Shown here: positions 1 to 11,853 of the stretch, one piece after another
Numbering within the stretch: position 1 is the first letter of the stretch
How the letters are laid out: the number at the start of each line of letters is the position of its first letter
The notes under the pieces: generated by a model
What the model was told of the DNA's origin: nothing
Database searches by the model: none
Seen by the model: only the letters and a program-made list of their open reading frames with translations
Program-made: the position numbers and the translations under genes
From: Apodospora peruviana
Lineage: Eukaryota > Ascomycota > Sordariomycetes > Sordariales > Lasiosphaeriaceae
Length of the DNA stretch: 64,000 nt
Direction of reading: 5' to 3'
Assembly (NCBI GenBank): GCA_033439685.1
Contig: JAUEDM010000004.1
Coordinates: 3,224,001 to 3,288,000 of the forward strand

Positions 1-216
1 ATTGCCGGGGCGCTGCTCCGACTTCTGGCCAGACACTTCCATGTGTGTGCGGTAAGGAGGCACTTCCGAGAGTGTGCGGTAAGCCTCCAGCTTGCTGCGG
101 TAGTAGGCGTCAAGCGCGGCTCGGTTGTTCCGGTCTGAATTATCATGGTGAGTAGACTCCCGGGAATTATGCTCTGACTTCTCGCCAGGCGCTCCCTTGA
201 TTTCGTCGCCAGCCAT
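1..216 (-). CDS. N-terminal part of unknown protein (runs off left edge)
   Basis: An ATG at 216-214 (minus strand) opens a frame that stays free of stops for all 72 codons to the edge. The product begins MAGDEIKGAPGEKSEHN and is hydrophilic, rich in Glu, Ser, Arg and His, with no signal peptide or membrane segment. A short motif is loosely repeated (EAYRTLSEVPPY and PPYRTHMEVS), giving two YRT-x-x-EV units. I recognise no family. The Kozak context is reasonable (purine at -3 on the coding strand). The rest lies outside the window, so length and function cannot be judged; it could also be a chance frame. Confidence 0.5.
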   Translation of the reverse strand, partial: MAGDEIKGAPGEKSEHNSRESTHHDNSDRNNRAALDAYYRSKLEAYRTLSEVPPYRTHMEVSGQKSEQRPGN

Positions 217-2240
217 GGTGTGACGTAGGTACAGTTGCTATGGCAGAGGCTTCATTGGTCAGATGACTGTGAGATAGGAAATGTTTTCAAAACCAATGAG
301 TTACTTACTGCGAATAGTGATGTTGTGTGCGGAGGTGATGTATGAGTACCGACTCGTTTGAGGGCAGCCAAATGGGGGTTTCGGAGGTGCCACGACAAAG
401 ACTACGTCGGAAAATGAGAGTCAGATTAGGAATATTTTCAAACCAGACATAAATGGGAACTTACCTAGGTAGCTAGGGCCAGATTGCGGTGTCGTGACGA
501 GGTTGACGTACTAATGCGTACTCGCCTGTGCCAAGGCAAGAGTTGGTGTTGAGGTTGGTACAGGTGCTTCCGCAAAAGATTTGATTGATGAGAGAGAGGA
601 CTGCCCCAGGAACAGCGGTTTAAATAATAAAGTGGTACTGGCCTAAGTAGGTGAGGTACGTGTTCTAAACCCAGTGAATAGGTATGGGATGGAAACCAGG
701 CGGGGCGCCTTCCAAATCAAACAACGCCGCTATAAAAAGTTTAGGCTGGTCTTTGCTGCCGAAGAGTGAATCATGGTTCCACATAAACGTCGCCCCATTG
801 GAATGGGTCAAGGGACTTCCCGCTTGTCCAGCCGCCCGTCCTACCCAGAGCTTGGCTTGGGCGGATGTTGAATTGGTTAGGAGATCAATAATACCTTAGT
901 GAACCAACCGAATCCGAAAAGCACCGCTCACGCATAAGTCTAAAATTCATTGGTTGAACAGGGTAAGGGGTTTCTACGTGTAAGTATATACGTTCTATAT
1001 ATCAAATATTATAATGACGGTTTCCGAGTTCCTCGATATATCGTACTCTGCAGGAAAAGGAGTCCATACGGGCCCTGACCTTTTGTAGCACCTATTGGGA
1101 CGAAAAGTTCGGCCGTCAGTCGTGTCGCGGACAGGCTCTGGTCAGACTCCATGCGCGTCTCAGTGCAGTACAGCAAGCGCTTTCTACGGAAGTAATGCCC
1201 AAGCAGAGTAGGATGATCTCCCTCGAGCTGAAGGGATCCAGATCCAAGGATGAAGAGGCTGTGAAACGAAAAAGACAGGATATGGCGAAAGTTCCGGCCC
1301 AGCAGATGCACTGCGAGTTTCTAAGCTCTTATTCTAGCCTTCAAACATGATAAGTAGATTCAAGGGCGGGACTGGTATCAACCTCCCTATCAACTATTGG
1401 CGGCTTCAGAGCGCCATATTTGCATGGCTTATCCGAGCCCGCATACGATTATACCACTTTTGACCAGAAGGACACCCAGTTCTTCATGGACTTGGTCATT
1501 ATGGAGCTCACATAATACCTGCTCGGGCCGACCTTCGTCAACGTGCGACCTTCCGTCATTTTCGGAATATTCATACTCCCTAATGGAAGGAAGAAGACCT
1601 AAGGAGGAGTGTCAAGCCCCAGCGGGTCTGGATCACGACTGAACAGTTCCAAACAGACATTGGGCCGCCGGCACCACCCGCCGCGCGCTCTCTCTCTCTC
1701 GCGCCCCGGAAGCACCCAGCCATCGGCATACGCGACGTCAGGCACCAGCAGTTGATTGTAGAATCTTCCAGCCTGCGGTTTGAACTCCTGCAGCTGCACC
1801 TAGAGCTACATCTAACGCTTCCGCGCATCCTCTACGCATACGACGAGGCCTCGCAGGTTGAGAGGATGATTGACAATATCATGGCGCTCACGAGGCTCTG
1901 GCTGTGCACCGATTGTATGTCAACCAGGGGTGTACCGGGACGGAGAATCCGTTGTCTATGTGTTAACAGGAGTTTTATTAAAAAGATGATTGCGGGACCT
2001 GAAAGCACCCTGCGAAGATCTGGCGAGGTTTATATCCGTGGTAAGCTATAATACTGGGGTATTGTATTGTATTGTATTGTAGTATATATACGGTACACAA
2101 TACTATTATGAGGTTGCGAACTTTGTGTCTCTCCACGACGAATTGATCCCGGTTGAAGGTTCATCCAGTCTCTTCGCCTCTCATCCCCCTGCCTCTCTCA
2201 CCGCTACTGCAGGCCTGTCTCCATACCCTCCAGAAGAAAG
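217..2240. other. Intergenic; possible eroded coding scraps
   Basis: No gene could be supported in these 2 kb. Short frames around 1400-2040 (for example plus-strand codons near 1440-1535 and 1910-2040) read like protein fragments but are broken by several stops and frame changes and match no family I can name. A short (ATTGT)n microsatellite of about four units sits near 2061-2082. Confidence 0.4.
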
Positions 2241-2958
2241 CTAAGCCAAGTCCGACGCGTCCAGGACCTCGAAGTCCTCCTCCGACTCAGTGTTATTGAC
2301 CTCAGCTTGCAATTGTTCATCATTGAGAGCCGCAACCGATCCGGGGACGAGCTCCCACTCGTCATCGCCAGTATCGTCGACAGCCTTCTTGCCCATAGTA
2401 CTCGATTGATCGACTTCTGCTTGATACGTGTCAGCGTCTTTGCATAGATAGATTGGTATGTAGCTAGGTCGAACTTACCCTTGCGAGGTGTCGGCTCAAG
2501 AGACTTCAAAATTGCACCACCCTTTTCAGCAAGGCAGTTGCACTCGCCGTCATCGGCATCGAGGATGTTGGGCTCGGGTTGGTAGGGAAGCCAATCCGGG
2601 GTTGGCTTGCCATGACCCTTGACCAAGATGACTCGAGTCGGGGCGGGAGCGACGTTGCTCAATTCGGCTCTCTTCTTTCCCGGACCAAGAATTTCGGAAT
2701 CGGGATATCGCTCCCTCAGCGTGTTGAGGAGATCCTGTATGGACGGTTCTCGGCGTTGATTATCGATGATAGAGGCTCTCTTCTTCGCTGGATCGTTGAG
2801 ATCGGGGTACCGCTCCCTCAACTTGTTGAGCTTGTTGAGGAGATGCTGTATCTCAGACGGCTCTTCGCGTTTATTGGTGACTCAGGATCCAACTGCAGTC
2901 CAGTACATAAACTGGGACTCGGAGTAATTCATCGCTCTTGGTACTTACGTATCCCCAT
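2241..2958 (-). CDS. Hypothetical protein, probable three-exon gene
   Basis: The 3' splice is well supported: donor GTAAGTTC at 2478-2471 and a CAG acceptor define an intron at 2417-2478 (62 bp). Joining switches to a frame encoding an acidic tail ending in FEVLDASDLA before TAG at 2243-2241. Upstream, the exon (from about 2880) carries two imperfect repeats of LRERYPD followed by KKRA. The 5' end is less sure: an ATG at 2958 with donor GTAAGTAC (2948-2941) joins in phase to an unusual GAG acceptor at 2881, giving exons 2949-2958, 2479-2880 and 2241-2416 (195 aa). The protein looks hydrophilic and soluble; no domain recognised. It is on the same strand as the zinc-finger gene upstream. Confidence 0.45.
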
Positions 2959-3280
2959 GAATAACTCTAGTGAGACCCGATAAAGATACGGGTAGTAATA
3001 CATTATTATTAATACATCCAATAAGGGAATCTAACGTAAAATGGCCATGTACTGCTGATAACCTGCCGGATATCCAAGAATGGCTAGTACAAAATTGTTA
3101 TTACAGGTCTAAACCAAAAAACAACTGCCTCTCGTACTGCTAGAGTCCACACTCTACCAAACACAGTCGAGGGTCATTGTATATTATTCCGTCATCACTT
3201 TCATAGAAAATCTCATGCAACATTACCACCACATGTTTGCGTCATTAATTTCCATCTCCCCTTTTCTCTCTTGCCACTAA

Positions 3281-6200
3281 CTAGTCGTACACATGGCCAC
3301 CCCCAGGTGTTCCATCGTAATGAACCCCGTGGCCGTGTTGGAATGGTGACCATTGGAAGGTCGGGTCTGTGGCCGAAAGCGGCATGTCCGCACCGGCCTC
3401 CATCAGGTGGTGATCGTGCTGGTGCTGGTGATACATCGGCGACGCTTTGAGCTCTTGCGTCACCATCGGTTGGTGTTTCTGCACAACAACATCGTCCGCG
3501 TCCGGCATCGTCTTGTTGCAGCTTGGACAAAACATATTCTGGCATCGTCCGGGAACGTGTGCTTCGACGAGGGTCTGGCTCGAGTCTCGGTTCTCGTCTC
3601 GCATCCAGGTACTGTTGATCGATGATCGAGGTGTCCCTGAACTCATGAGCCGGCTGGTCCTGGCTGCTGACTGTCTCCTTTCAAACTCTATTGGACCGTT
3701 TGGCTCCGAGGGGAGGTATGTTGGAACAGTCTGACTGTGTGTAGTCACAATCGGATACTGTCCTGTCTCACCGGGGGTGGGTGGCTGGAAGAATGCCGGG
3801 TTCGTGAACGGTATTCCGTAGGGGCTGGAAACCGGGATGGACTCCCAAGTCGTTGTCTGGTACGGCGAGATAGGGTCTTGGCTTGGAGCATTTTGTAATA
3901 TTGGGACAGGTTGGCTGGGGAGGACGGGCCGCGTTCGTCTGACGGACGAACCGAGGGATGCCCGTCCAATCGAGGGAGTCCGAGAAGCCGCTTGGGAAGG
4001 AACTGGGATCTGGGTTGCGGGTTGGACCTTAGCTGAGGCTGAGGCTGGGGTCGGAGCTGGAGCTGGAGCTGGAGCAGGAGTTGAGGCATTAGCTCTCTTG
4101 GCCCTCTTCTGTGGAAGCCGGTATTGCCTTGCAGCCACGGCCGAGCCTCCAGAGGCCATCGGATCAGGACTATCACCGCTAGTCACTGTTGTGCCAACGG
4201 TCCCGGTGGCAGAGACGGTAGGTGTTAGTGCCGGTGACGGCGGGAAGGCTTGGGAGGTCGCTGCCCAGTTCTCAGCAGCTATCTGTTGAGTCGCAACCAG
4301 GTTGGCAAAAAACGAAGCGGCACCAGAAGTCCCAGCCACTCTCTGTTCCCAGTCCTGCACCACCGTCTCAATCCATGTATACAGCGACTGTGTGCTTCGC
4401 TCCAGCCCCTGGCGTATTTTGACCTCCATGTCGGCTGATTGACTCGAGTCGTCGAGTATATATCGGTACTGGAGTTCGAGCAGGTCCTTCAACTTGAGCA
4501 GAAACTTCCGAGACTCGGCAACAAAGTCAAAGATCTCCATGACAGGAATGAACGCTATATCAAGTCAGTAAATCCATTGGATTTAGGACGGAGTGTGTGG
4601 TTAATACGCACCAGGCTCGGGAATCTCTCGGTCGCTGGGGAAGAGAAGTTTCCAGAGTGAATCCCAGTTGTCGATCTTTGCCTTGACGCTTCTCGCCTCC
4701 AATGATGAGATGATCTTCTGCGTAATTCCGTCTTCTGGATTTGTCCCGCCTTGGTCGTCCGCAAGTGGACACACGACAGCCTGCCTCAAGTGGCGATCAA
4801 GGTCGTCCTTTAAAGGGAACCCCTGACAGCATCTCGGACATAGAAATAGACCCGCACTTCTTTGAACGGGAGGGTGATGAGCTCGAATGTGTTTCCTAAA
4901 TTCCCAGGTTAGCTCGTCTCCGCTTCCGATGAATGAGGTCCTTACTTGAGTTGCGACATGTCGGTAAAAGAATGTGTAGCGCAGACATAGTAGTCTCGCA
5001 CATTGAATCGAAGAGGATTGCGTTTCCGATAAGGACAGCTGAAATTGAAGTTGCCGGTGTACCTCCCGTTGGAGGCATGAGCTGCCATTGAAGGCTCGCC
5101 TTGCTTCTCTTCTCCACTGTCACGACCACCGAGTCCATCCTCGCTACCGCCTTCCGCTTTCCTCTTGCCTTTGCCACTACCGTAACCCGAGTCGTTTTGA
5201 TCTCCGCCGTCAGAGTGCCGTGATCCATCGCCAGGGGAGAAGGAATCTCCTTGGTCACCAGTTGCGAGCACGACTCCAAGCTTGCCGGTTTGAGCCGCAG
5301 ACTGGAGTTCTTCCAGATATCGAGTCGTGCAGTCCAAGATGAGAAGCGGAGCTGGGCAGTCGTCCACGTCCTTCCCCAACGTGCTCCTCAAGACGCAGCT
5401 AGAGATCTCATCGACGAGCTGCCTTAGTTCCTCATCATAGCCTTCTTCACAATCGATGTCATCATAACTATTGGAAGATGGGAAGGCATTGGAGGCCCTG
5501 GGAGTGGCTGGTGATATGGAATGGAAGCCTCCCAGATGGTGAGGAATGGTTCGCTCTCGGGTGGGGTACTGATGCTGATGTTGTGCATCACGACGCGTTT
5601 CATGACTCTCATGGCTATCATCGTCAGCATCCGGAGGGCTGCAGTGAGACAAGCGCGAATCCGCCCGACTGCATTCAGAGTGAGTGTTGACGCATGTTGT
5701 GGAGGATAGAATCGAGTCAATCGATCCGATGCCACGGTTGTGCCGTCGGAAAGGAAGATCTGTCGTCGGTGCTACCTTCTTTGGAACATCACCGGACTCG
5801 AGATGATGTTGCCGGCCTAGGTCAGTCTTGAGGGGCGGAGCATCGGGCATGTCGTCAGTCTTGAAGGCAGAAGCCTTTGGACTGCTGGGCGGCGTGGTGC
5901 CCGACAGCGACAATGCATCGGCGGACGGGTTGGGGCCGTGATGGCAATCGTCGTCATGCTGGGTGGCGACATGGAGCGTCGCGACGACGGTACGAATAGG
6001 CTCTGCGCTTTTCCGCGAGTACATAATATTCGCGTGTGTACCACCAGCGATGGGCCGGCTCCTGGGTCGAAGGGGAATGGAGATGACAGCGTCATTGGCG
6101 AGCTTCTGTGCGACGCGTGAAGACACGGGGTCGCTGCCCCTGCCTCGCGACTCCATTCTCCGGGACATCCTAGCGGTCTGGTAGGTTGCAGGACGACTGG

Positions 6201-6282
6201 AGTCGCAGGACCAAGACGCAGGCAGCACGCAGGTGTCGCAGGTCGCAGGTCGCAGGACGGACACGCTGCTGCTGGGCTCCAC
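3281..6282 (-). CDS. Fungal C2H2-type zinc-finger protein, three exons
   Basis: Three frames join cleanly in phase: exons 4946-6282, 4612-4895 and 3281-4554, with introns 4896-4945 (GTAAGG...TTTAG) and 4555-4611 (GTGCGT...ATAG), giving 964 aa. The first 39 codons may be untranslated; Met39 (6168) is an alternative start. Residues ~1-410 are low complexity and Ser/Asp/Gly rich. A paired zinc-binding region follows: a CPYRKRNP motif with a second Cys in YYVCATH, then KKHIRAHH, CPRC, and a His/Cys pair in DRHLRQAVVC. Spacing is that of the atypical C2H2 proteins common in Pezizomycotina. After it comes a conserved helical stretch (KIDNWDSLWKLLFPSDREIP) and a long Pro/Ser/Thr-rich C-terminus. A nuclear regulatory role is inferred only from the fingers. 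Confidence 0.82.
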
Positions 6283-7922
6283 GAAGATTTGTCTTCAACT
6301 TGGGGGAAATCGGGGCCTGCTCCTGGATTGACCGCCACCTGCCAGACTGTCAAGCACTGCGCGACCCTGGCTCCCGTCGCGACAGGTCCCAGGTCCAGTC
6401 CGGCTCCCCGTCGTTTCGTTTTGACAAGCAAATTAATTAAGCGCTGCAGACGCGTGTGGCAAGGAACGTGGGTTGTGTGTGTTCCCTGGAGCGATGGAGA
6501 AATAATTTAAGAATAATCTGACAAAGTAAAGCAAAAGAAACAAAGGAGGGTGGATGGATGGATGGATTGATGTTTGGAAAGCAGAAAAAACGAAGGAAAA
6601 TCAGAAGCGAACGGACTGTTGCACTGGCATCCAATCTTCAATCTGGTCACATTTTCGCGTTGGCCATTTCGCTCCCACTGCAGGTGTTGCGGGAGAGGAG
6701 AGAAGCGAAAGAAGGGTGCTGAACTTCTGAAGGCACCGGTCAGCACTCGCCAGGTCGCGTCTCTCCTGAAGTCGACGTGGGTTTAATTTCGATCTCCCCA
6801 AGAGAGCAAGCGCAGCTGTGGCGCCCCCGCCAATTAGAGAGAAGCGCCTCGGGTGCGGCCTCGATTGGTTCAGTTTGTCGTGCCTGGATGTTTCGGGCCA
6901 AGGCGATCTCGGCTGCATTTGCTGGACGCAACCCCAGCAGGGGTTTAATGCCAAGCCTGCGAAAAGGGGATGAAACAGATTGACCCCCCCGCCCTCCGTC
7001 CCCCATGTTCATCCCGCAAAAGCCGACCAGAAACCCACCGAGCCAAGCTCGGTCAAGGATATTAGGAGAGCCTCAATATCCAAATTCCCTCATTCAACAA
7101 CCGATTCGGGATATCGGGCATTGGCCAAACACAATTGTCACTCGAAGAGGAAACTGCTGAGCCTTGTCGCCCCAAAAGACCAAAGACCCAGGCTCCCCCC
7201 CATGTTATGATCGAGGCATCCAAGCTTTGCTCGAGGTCGTTTTAAAGATAAGGTGCGTCAGGGGTCAAGGATCTCCCTTCCTCAGTCGGTTTATCATATT
7301 CCCCAGTTTTTGGAAGAAAGTTTATATTAGGCAGTCCGTCCCGAGTTTTGACTAAATATTGATTCTTAGCCAACGACCACAGGCGCGCACTGTTCTTCTT
7401 GTTGCTGGTGCTGTTATCTTGCAATCAATACTTCCGTTGCCTATGTGTGGGATGAAGTGAGATTCAGCATCTCACTTTGACACCCAGGCGTCCTAATATT
7501 GTTTCTGGGCTGTATGTGGGGCAGGTATTACTAAAACTTATCTTCCCAGGATGGGGTAAGTTGGCGTAGCGACATCAATGAACTTGAAGGTCACGATACG
7601 TTAGCCGACCTCTGCTGGATCATTTCTCTCATGGCCAGCATTTCCAGATTGACAGGACTGAATTAGTCTGATAATCACACCCTACGAGGCTCGGGAAAAA
7701 ACAGCACGCTATCACGAATACGGCCGGAGAAAATGTTGTAAATTTGCTCTGTGTTGGAATATTGTCTGATAGGCACAGATTCCTATACTGAGTAGCCCAA
7801 GCTCTGCCTCCTCACACCTGGCTCAACTGGCAACCGGTTCGATCATCTGGTCTACTGGTCCCCAAACTCCGATACACGCCCTCAACACCAACGACTCGCA
7901 AACATAGTCCCGCACCTTCTGC
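6283..7922. other. Intergenic, 1.6 kb
   Basis: Upstream region of the zinc-finger gene (minus strand) and 3' side of the next gene. A short GGAT-type run (ggatggatggatgga) lies near 6552. No open frame has conserved features and I see no RNA gene. Confidence 0.5.
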
Positions 7923-8483
7923 TTAAGCCTGAAGGGTGAAGTTGGAAAAACCTTGGGCGGTCGTGACATCAGCAACGCTCAGCCCGTCGGCAGCAAAGGG
8001 TGTCTGCAAAGAGGCAGCCGAGTTGGCGTTCTGAACATCGGCTCCGACCACATCAGGGTCGACGAGGGGCACGATGCCACGGAGTTCCGCGGTTGCGGGC
8101 AGGGAAGCATCGCTGCAGATGGTGGGGATCGCCTGTGCCGACGGATTGAAGTTCTTCTCGGCGGCCACGAGCTCGGCGGCGGCGGCGAGGACCGCTGGAT
8201 CAGTACCAAGCTCGGCGACGATTTGGTCGGCGAGTTCGAGCTGGTGGGCTTGTTAGTCTTTCTGCGCAGTTCGGAGAGTATTCTCTAAGATGAGCTTTAC
8301 CTTTGCGCACGCAGAAGCGCCAGCGAGGAGCACACCGGGAGTCTGGCCTGCGAGCGTTCCGGCCGCACCGGGGGCGCCGAAGTCAGACAGAGCCTGGACG
8401 GAGGCTTGGACGAGGCCCTCCCTGCCGAAGCGAGCCTGACCCACAGCCGCAAGGGCGGCGAGAATGAACGTCGTGGTATACAT
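7923..8483 (-). CDS. Small secreted protein of a conserved fungal family
   Basis: Two exons, 8301-8483 and 7923-8240, join in phase 0 across a 60-bp intron (GTAAAG...CCAG) to give 166 aa. The first ~17 residues (MYTTTFILAALAAVGQA) form a typical signal peptide. The mature part is rich in Ala, Val, Leu and small residues with two Cys (in SACAK and TICSD), which may form one disulfide. Phrases such as LAGQTPGVLLAGA and ADVTTAQGFSNFT are shared by a widespread family of small secreted Pezizomycotina proteins of similar length and unknown function. It ends at TAA (7925-7923). Extracellular or cell-wall location is inferred from the signal peptide. Confidence 0.82.
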
Positions 8484-10455
8484 GGTGAAGAAAGGGAGAA
8501 GTAAAAGCCGTCCAAGCGGTTGAAATTATTAAAGAGTTGAAATAAATGTGGAAAAGGAAATAAAGATCGAGCCGGTCGGTCTGAGCGAGGTCAAGGCTGA
8601 AAGAGAGAATTGCGGACAGCAAAACAGGAACAATACAACTCTAGCGAGTATCCAAACGGACACCCGAGCATATATACATTTGGTTCTCAGCAGAGTGAGA
8701 TGATGTGACCAAGGCCTCATTGCCGAGAAACCGGCAGAATGCGATTGTTTTCTTCCATGGCGATCACACCCGTGCACGGGACAGGAATTTGGCCGAGCAT
8801 GATGCGCTGCAGTGTGCGCATTTTGAAGGAGCCAGTATACTTTGCGGCTGCCCAGGCGTTTGAGATTGGAGATCGACTTCTTGACTGTCCCACATGATCC
8901 CGCAGTCTCCAAGTCACAACTTGCTTCGAGGCTTAGTTGCTGTCAATTGGAGAGCCAACCATCTCCACGACTTGACTTGAGCCTATAGCCCGTGTCTCGA
9001 GACATCAGACGAAGGAGGAGATCATGCCTTGCAGTGACGTACATGTACCCCCAATACTTGATTAATCCAGGTTGAATCGGCAATCTAGATCGCCCAAACA
9101 GAGTTTCTGAATGAGTGCTTTCAGACCAACATCGACATTTGATCAAGGATTCAAGGGGCGAGCGCCGGTCTTGGCCTCATGCCTGTGGCCGTTTGAATGT
9201 GATCAGAGCCCAGGTATCTAAGGTACCTAACCACCGGTGGCGATTGAAAGCGCTGTGCCGGATCAGTCTTGATGATTAAGAACACAGTTATTTGAGCCTT
9301 ACCTCCAGCTTTATGGCTACCAGGTAGTACCGTAATTGATCAGTGCCAATGTTTTGCGGGGGTCTCCGACCGACGAGGGCGGTACTGGGCTGTAAGGTTG
9401 TTTCGGGCGGGCTTGGCTTTGCGGCAAAGCATACGGATCCGTATGTGGACGGGTTTATGTATTGGTGTAACCAGGAAAAGAAACACAATCGCGGGGCTTT
9501 ATTGGCTTTCCTGCCGACTAGGACCAGGAGGCCCGTCAAGGGTTGTTGCCACGCTTGGTTCTGACTCGGTAAGTCCGCGAAAAGATCATGATGAAGGTGA
9601 CATTCATTGATTTCTTGGCGGTTTCCATGCCCAACTGCCAACGGTGCTTTCCTTTTCGGCCCCCGACCTGCTCGCTCCTTCCGCTATTCAAACATATGTT
9701 GTCCGACGGAACAACCCGACAATATCAGGTCGTAACTGCCTTTTCCAGCTTCAAATAGGTAGGTCTGGTAATCAACTCCTCTTGCCGCTTCAGGCTTCCA
9801 CCTCTTTCCTTTGATTCTTCTTCCTCCAACTCCCGACATCTCCAGTTCACGGCTTCGTGTCGCAACCATTCTTCCTCACATCTGAATCAACTTCCATCTC
9901 AGATAGGCAAACGTTTCCTTACTTTGAAACCAACAGCACACTGATCTGACACCAACGTCAATTGTCTCTGCTGTGGCCAAGACCACACACAAATGTCAAA
10001 ATTGCAGGCGACGGTCACCACCAGAATCATCCGGCCTAGTTTCGACCATGACAGTCCCAATCACGACGAGAAGCTTCCTGGGTGACCTAGGTTGAATGTA
10101 TGTATTAATTGGTGTTCATTATGCATCTCTGGCTCGATGACTGGGCCACGGAAGGGAGCCGGGGTCAACCTGCCCTGACGTTCCTCTTCCGACAAGGCAA
10201 AAGACCTACTGACGATGACGAACAGAAATGGTATATATATACAAGAAAGGTGAGTAGGTCAACAACACCATACGGACCCAAGCCTGGTATCCAAACCTTC
10301 ACCCTCCAAGTTTGCCACTTGGCAGGTTCACCTGGCACGACTGAACGGACGTTGCAAAGTTTCATGATGCTGACCTCCAACCACCCAGTCTTCGACTCCC
10401 GACTCGCAGTAAACGCCGAACAAGGATAAAGACACCCGAGGAAAACAGGCAATCA
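8484..10455. other. Intergenic, 2 kb
   Basis: Promoter side of the secreted protein and 3' side of the glycosyltransferase. A TATATA-type sequence lies near 8669, about 190 bp upstream of the secreted-protein start. An exact palindromic 8-mer AGGTACCT is at 9221-9228. No frame here looks like protein-coding DNA. Confidence 0.5.
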
Positions 10456-11853
10456 TCATGACTTGGTGTCTTCCTTGGGCTTCTCTTCTGTCTTGGGTTT
10501 CGCCTTAGCGGCTTTCTCCGCTTCTTCCTTCCTCCTCCGCGCTGCCTCCTCTTCCTCCTTTCTCCGCTTGGCGGCCTCTTCTTCCTCTTTTCTTCTTCTA
10601 TCTGCCTCTTCCTTCTCCTTTTTCTGCTTTTCCTCCTTCTCTTTCCTCTCCTTTTCCTTCTGGTCGACCACCCGCTTCTGCTCTTCCTCGGACATCTTCT
10701 CAAATGCAGCCACGTCCTTGTCCCACTTGTGCACGCAGTCATCGTTCCAATTGCACTGCTCGACCTCGCCGTATGCCGGATGCTTAAACCGAGGATGCCT
10801 GCTGGGCCAATTGGACGCGTGGTAATGGTGCTTCACCAAGGCCGCTCTTGCATCGTGGTTGCCAGAGTTGGAGTGCCCCTGACCGGCAGCGAACGCCTCC
10901 ACAGTCAAGACGAGCACGCGACTCACCAACTTGGATTCGCCCAGGTCGTGGAACATATTCCACTCAATGTTCTTTTGGTCGGGGTTGTCCTTGTGCTCAT
11001 TCATGTCGGCGATGATGGCATTGGTGAAGGCAGAGGGCCCCGTTCCGCTAATGATCTGGTCAAAATCCAGCTTGACTTCGGCGAGAGGAACATTCTGTTC
11101 CACGGCAACTCCATTGAGCCAGGACATGATCTGCTCGATCAATCGCATCATGACGGGCAGTTGTGGCTTGCACATGAAGGTCCATTGGCAGAAGGACCGA
11201 GACTTGGGACCTAAAATGGGGTGGTCCTTCCAATCTGGCTCGTCGATCTCGACACCGATCACCATATCAATATCCTTGTGATCGTACCGCTCTGGCACAA
11301 ACTTGTGGAGCGGTTTCAGAGCTTCCACGTCGATGTCGGCATAGAGACCACCTTCGGCATACATAATCAGATATCGCAAAAGATCGGCTTTCACAATCGC
11401 CGCCTTCACGCTTCGGTAGAATTCGACAATGTCGGGTCGATTGAAGCCATCGGGGCCGAAGTGGTATTCGACATAGTACATGTCATTGTGGTCGGTCAGG
11501 ACCTCGTATCGATAGTCAGGGTTTCTGCCTGTCCATGACCTGGCCGTATCGATATCTCGCTGTTCGAAGGCCAGCGGGTTCACCTTCCAGGTCTGCCATA
11601 TCTTTTTCGGGAACTCGGCTCGCACAACCTTGGGGGCCTGCGGCTCTCTTGGCGGAATGGGTGGCTGGCCGAAGGAGCTTTGCTGTATGCTGGAGCGAAA
11701 GAGCGTCAAGTTGAAGAGAAAAAGAACGAGAACAAGGCCAGCGACATAGAGAGGAAGACACCGTCGGAATTGGGTCGGCAGGCGATTCCTGAACTGCGCT
11801 GTCGTGGCCGCGAGGGTGGGCGAGCCCAACGGAGAGCTCATTTTGGCGACCAT
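10456..11853 (-). CDS. GT32 family glycosyltransferase (Och1/Hoc1-like)
   Basis: An intronless frame of 465 aa from the ATG at 11853 (an in-frame ATG at 11949 would add 32 residues; Met5 at 11841 is also possible). It is a type II membrane protein: short N-terminus, one membrane anchor at ~33-52, then the catalytic domain with FPKKIWQTWK (~81-90), LLRYLIMYAEGGLYADIDVE (~158-177) and the metal-binding DxD at D173-D175. These are hallmarks of GT32 alpha-mannosyltransferases acting in the Golgi on N-glycan outer chains or glycolipids. The last ~80 residues are almost entirely Glu, Lys, Arg and Ala in KEEEEAAKRR-type repeats, predicting a long charged helix or coiled coil not usual for this family. 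Donor and acceptor sugars cannot be told from sequence. Confidence 0.88.
   Translation of the reverse strand: MVAKMSSPLGSPTLAATTAQFRNRLPTQFRRCLPLYVAGLVLVLFLFNLTLFRSSIQQSSFGQPPIPPREPQAPKVVRAEFPKKIWQTWKVNPLAFEQRDIDTARSWTGRNPDYRYEVLTDHNDMYYVEYHFGPDGFNRPDIVEFYRSVKAAIVKADLLRYLIMYAEGGLYADIDVEALKPLHKFVPERYDHKDIDMVIGVEIDEPDWKDHPILGPKSRSFCQWTFMCKPQLPVMMRLIEQIMSWLNGVAVEQNVPLAEVKLDFDQIISGTGPSAFTNAIIADMNEHKDNPDQKNIEWNMFHDLGESKLVSRVLVLTVEAFAAGQGHSNSGNHDARAALVKHHYHASNWPSRHPRFKHPAYGEVEQCNWNDDCVHKWDKDVAAFEKMSEEEQKRVVDQKEKERKEKEEKQKKEKEEADRRRKEEEEAAKRRKEEEEAARRRKEEAEKAAKAKPKTEEKPKEDTKS

Noticed and set aside
7810..7860. Possible tRNA: a TGGCTCAACTGG and GGTTCGATC pair resembling A and B boxes
   Set aside because: The two boxes are only a few bases apart and no cloverleaf can be formed.
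10729..11214. 161-codon plus-strand frame opposite the GT32 gene
   Set aside because: Antisense to the conserved glycosyltransferase domain; no independent support.
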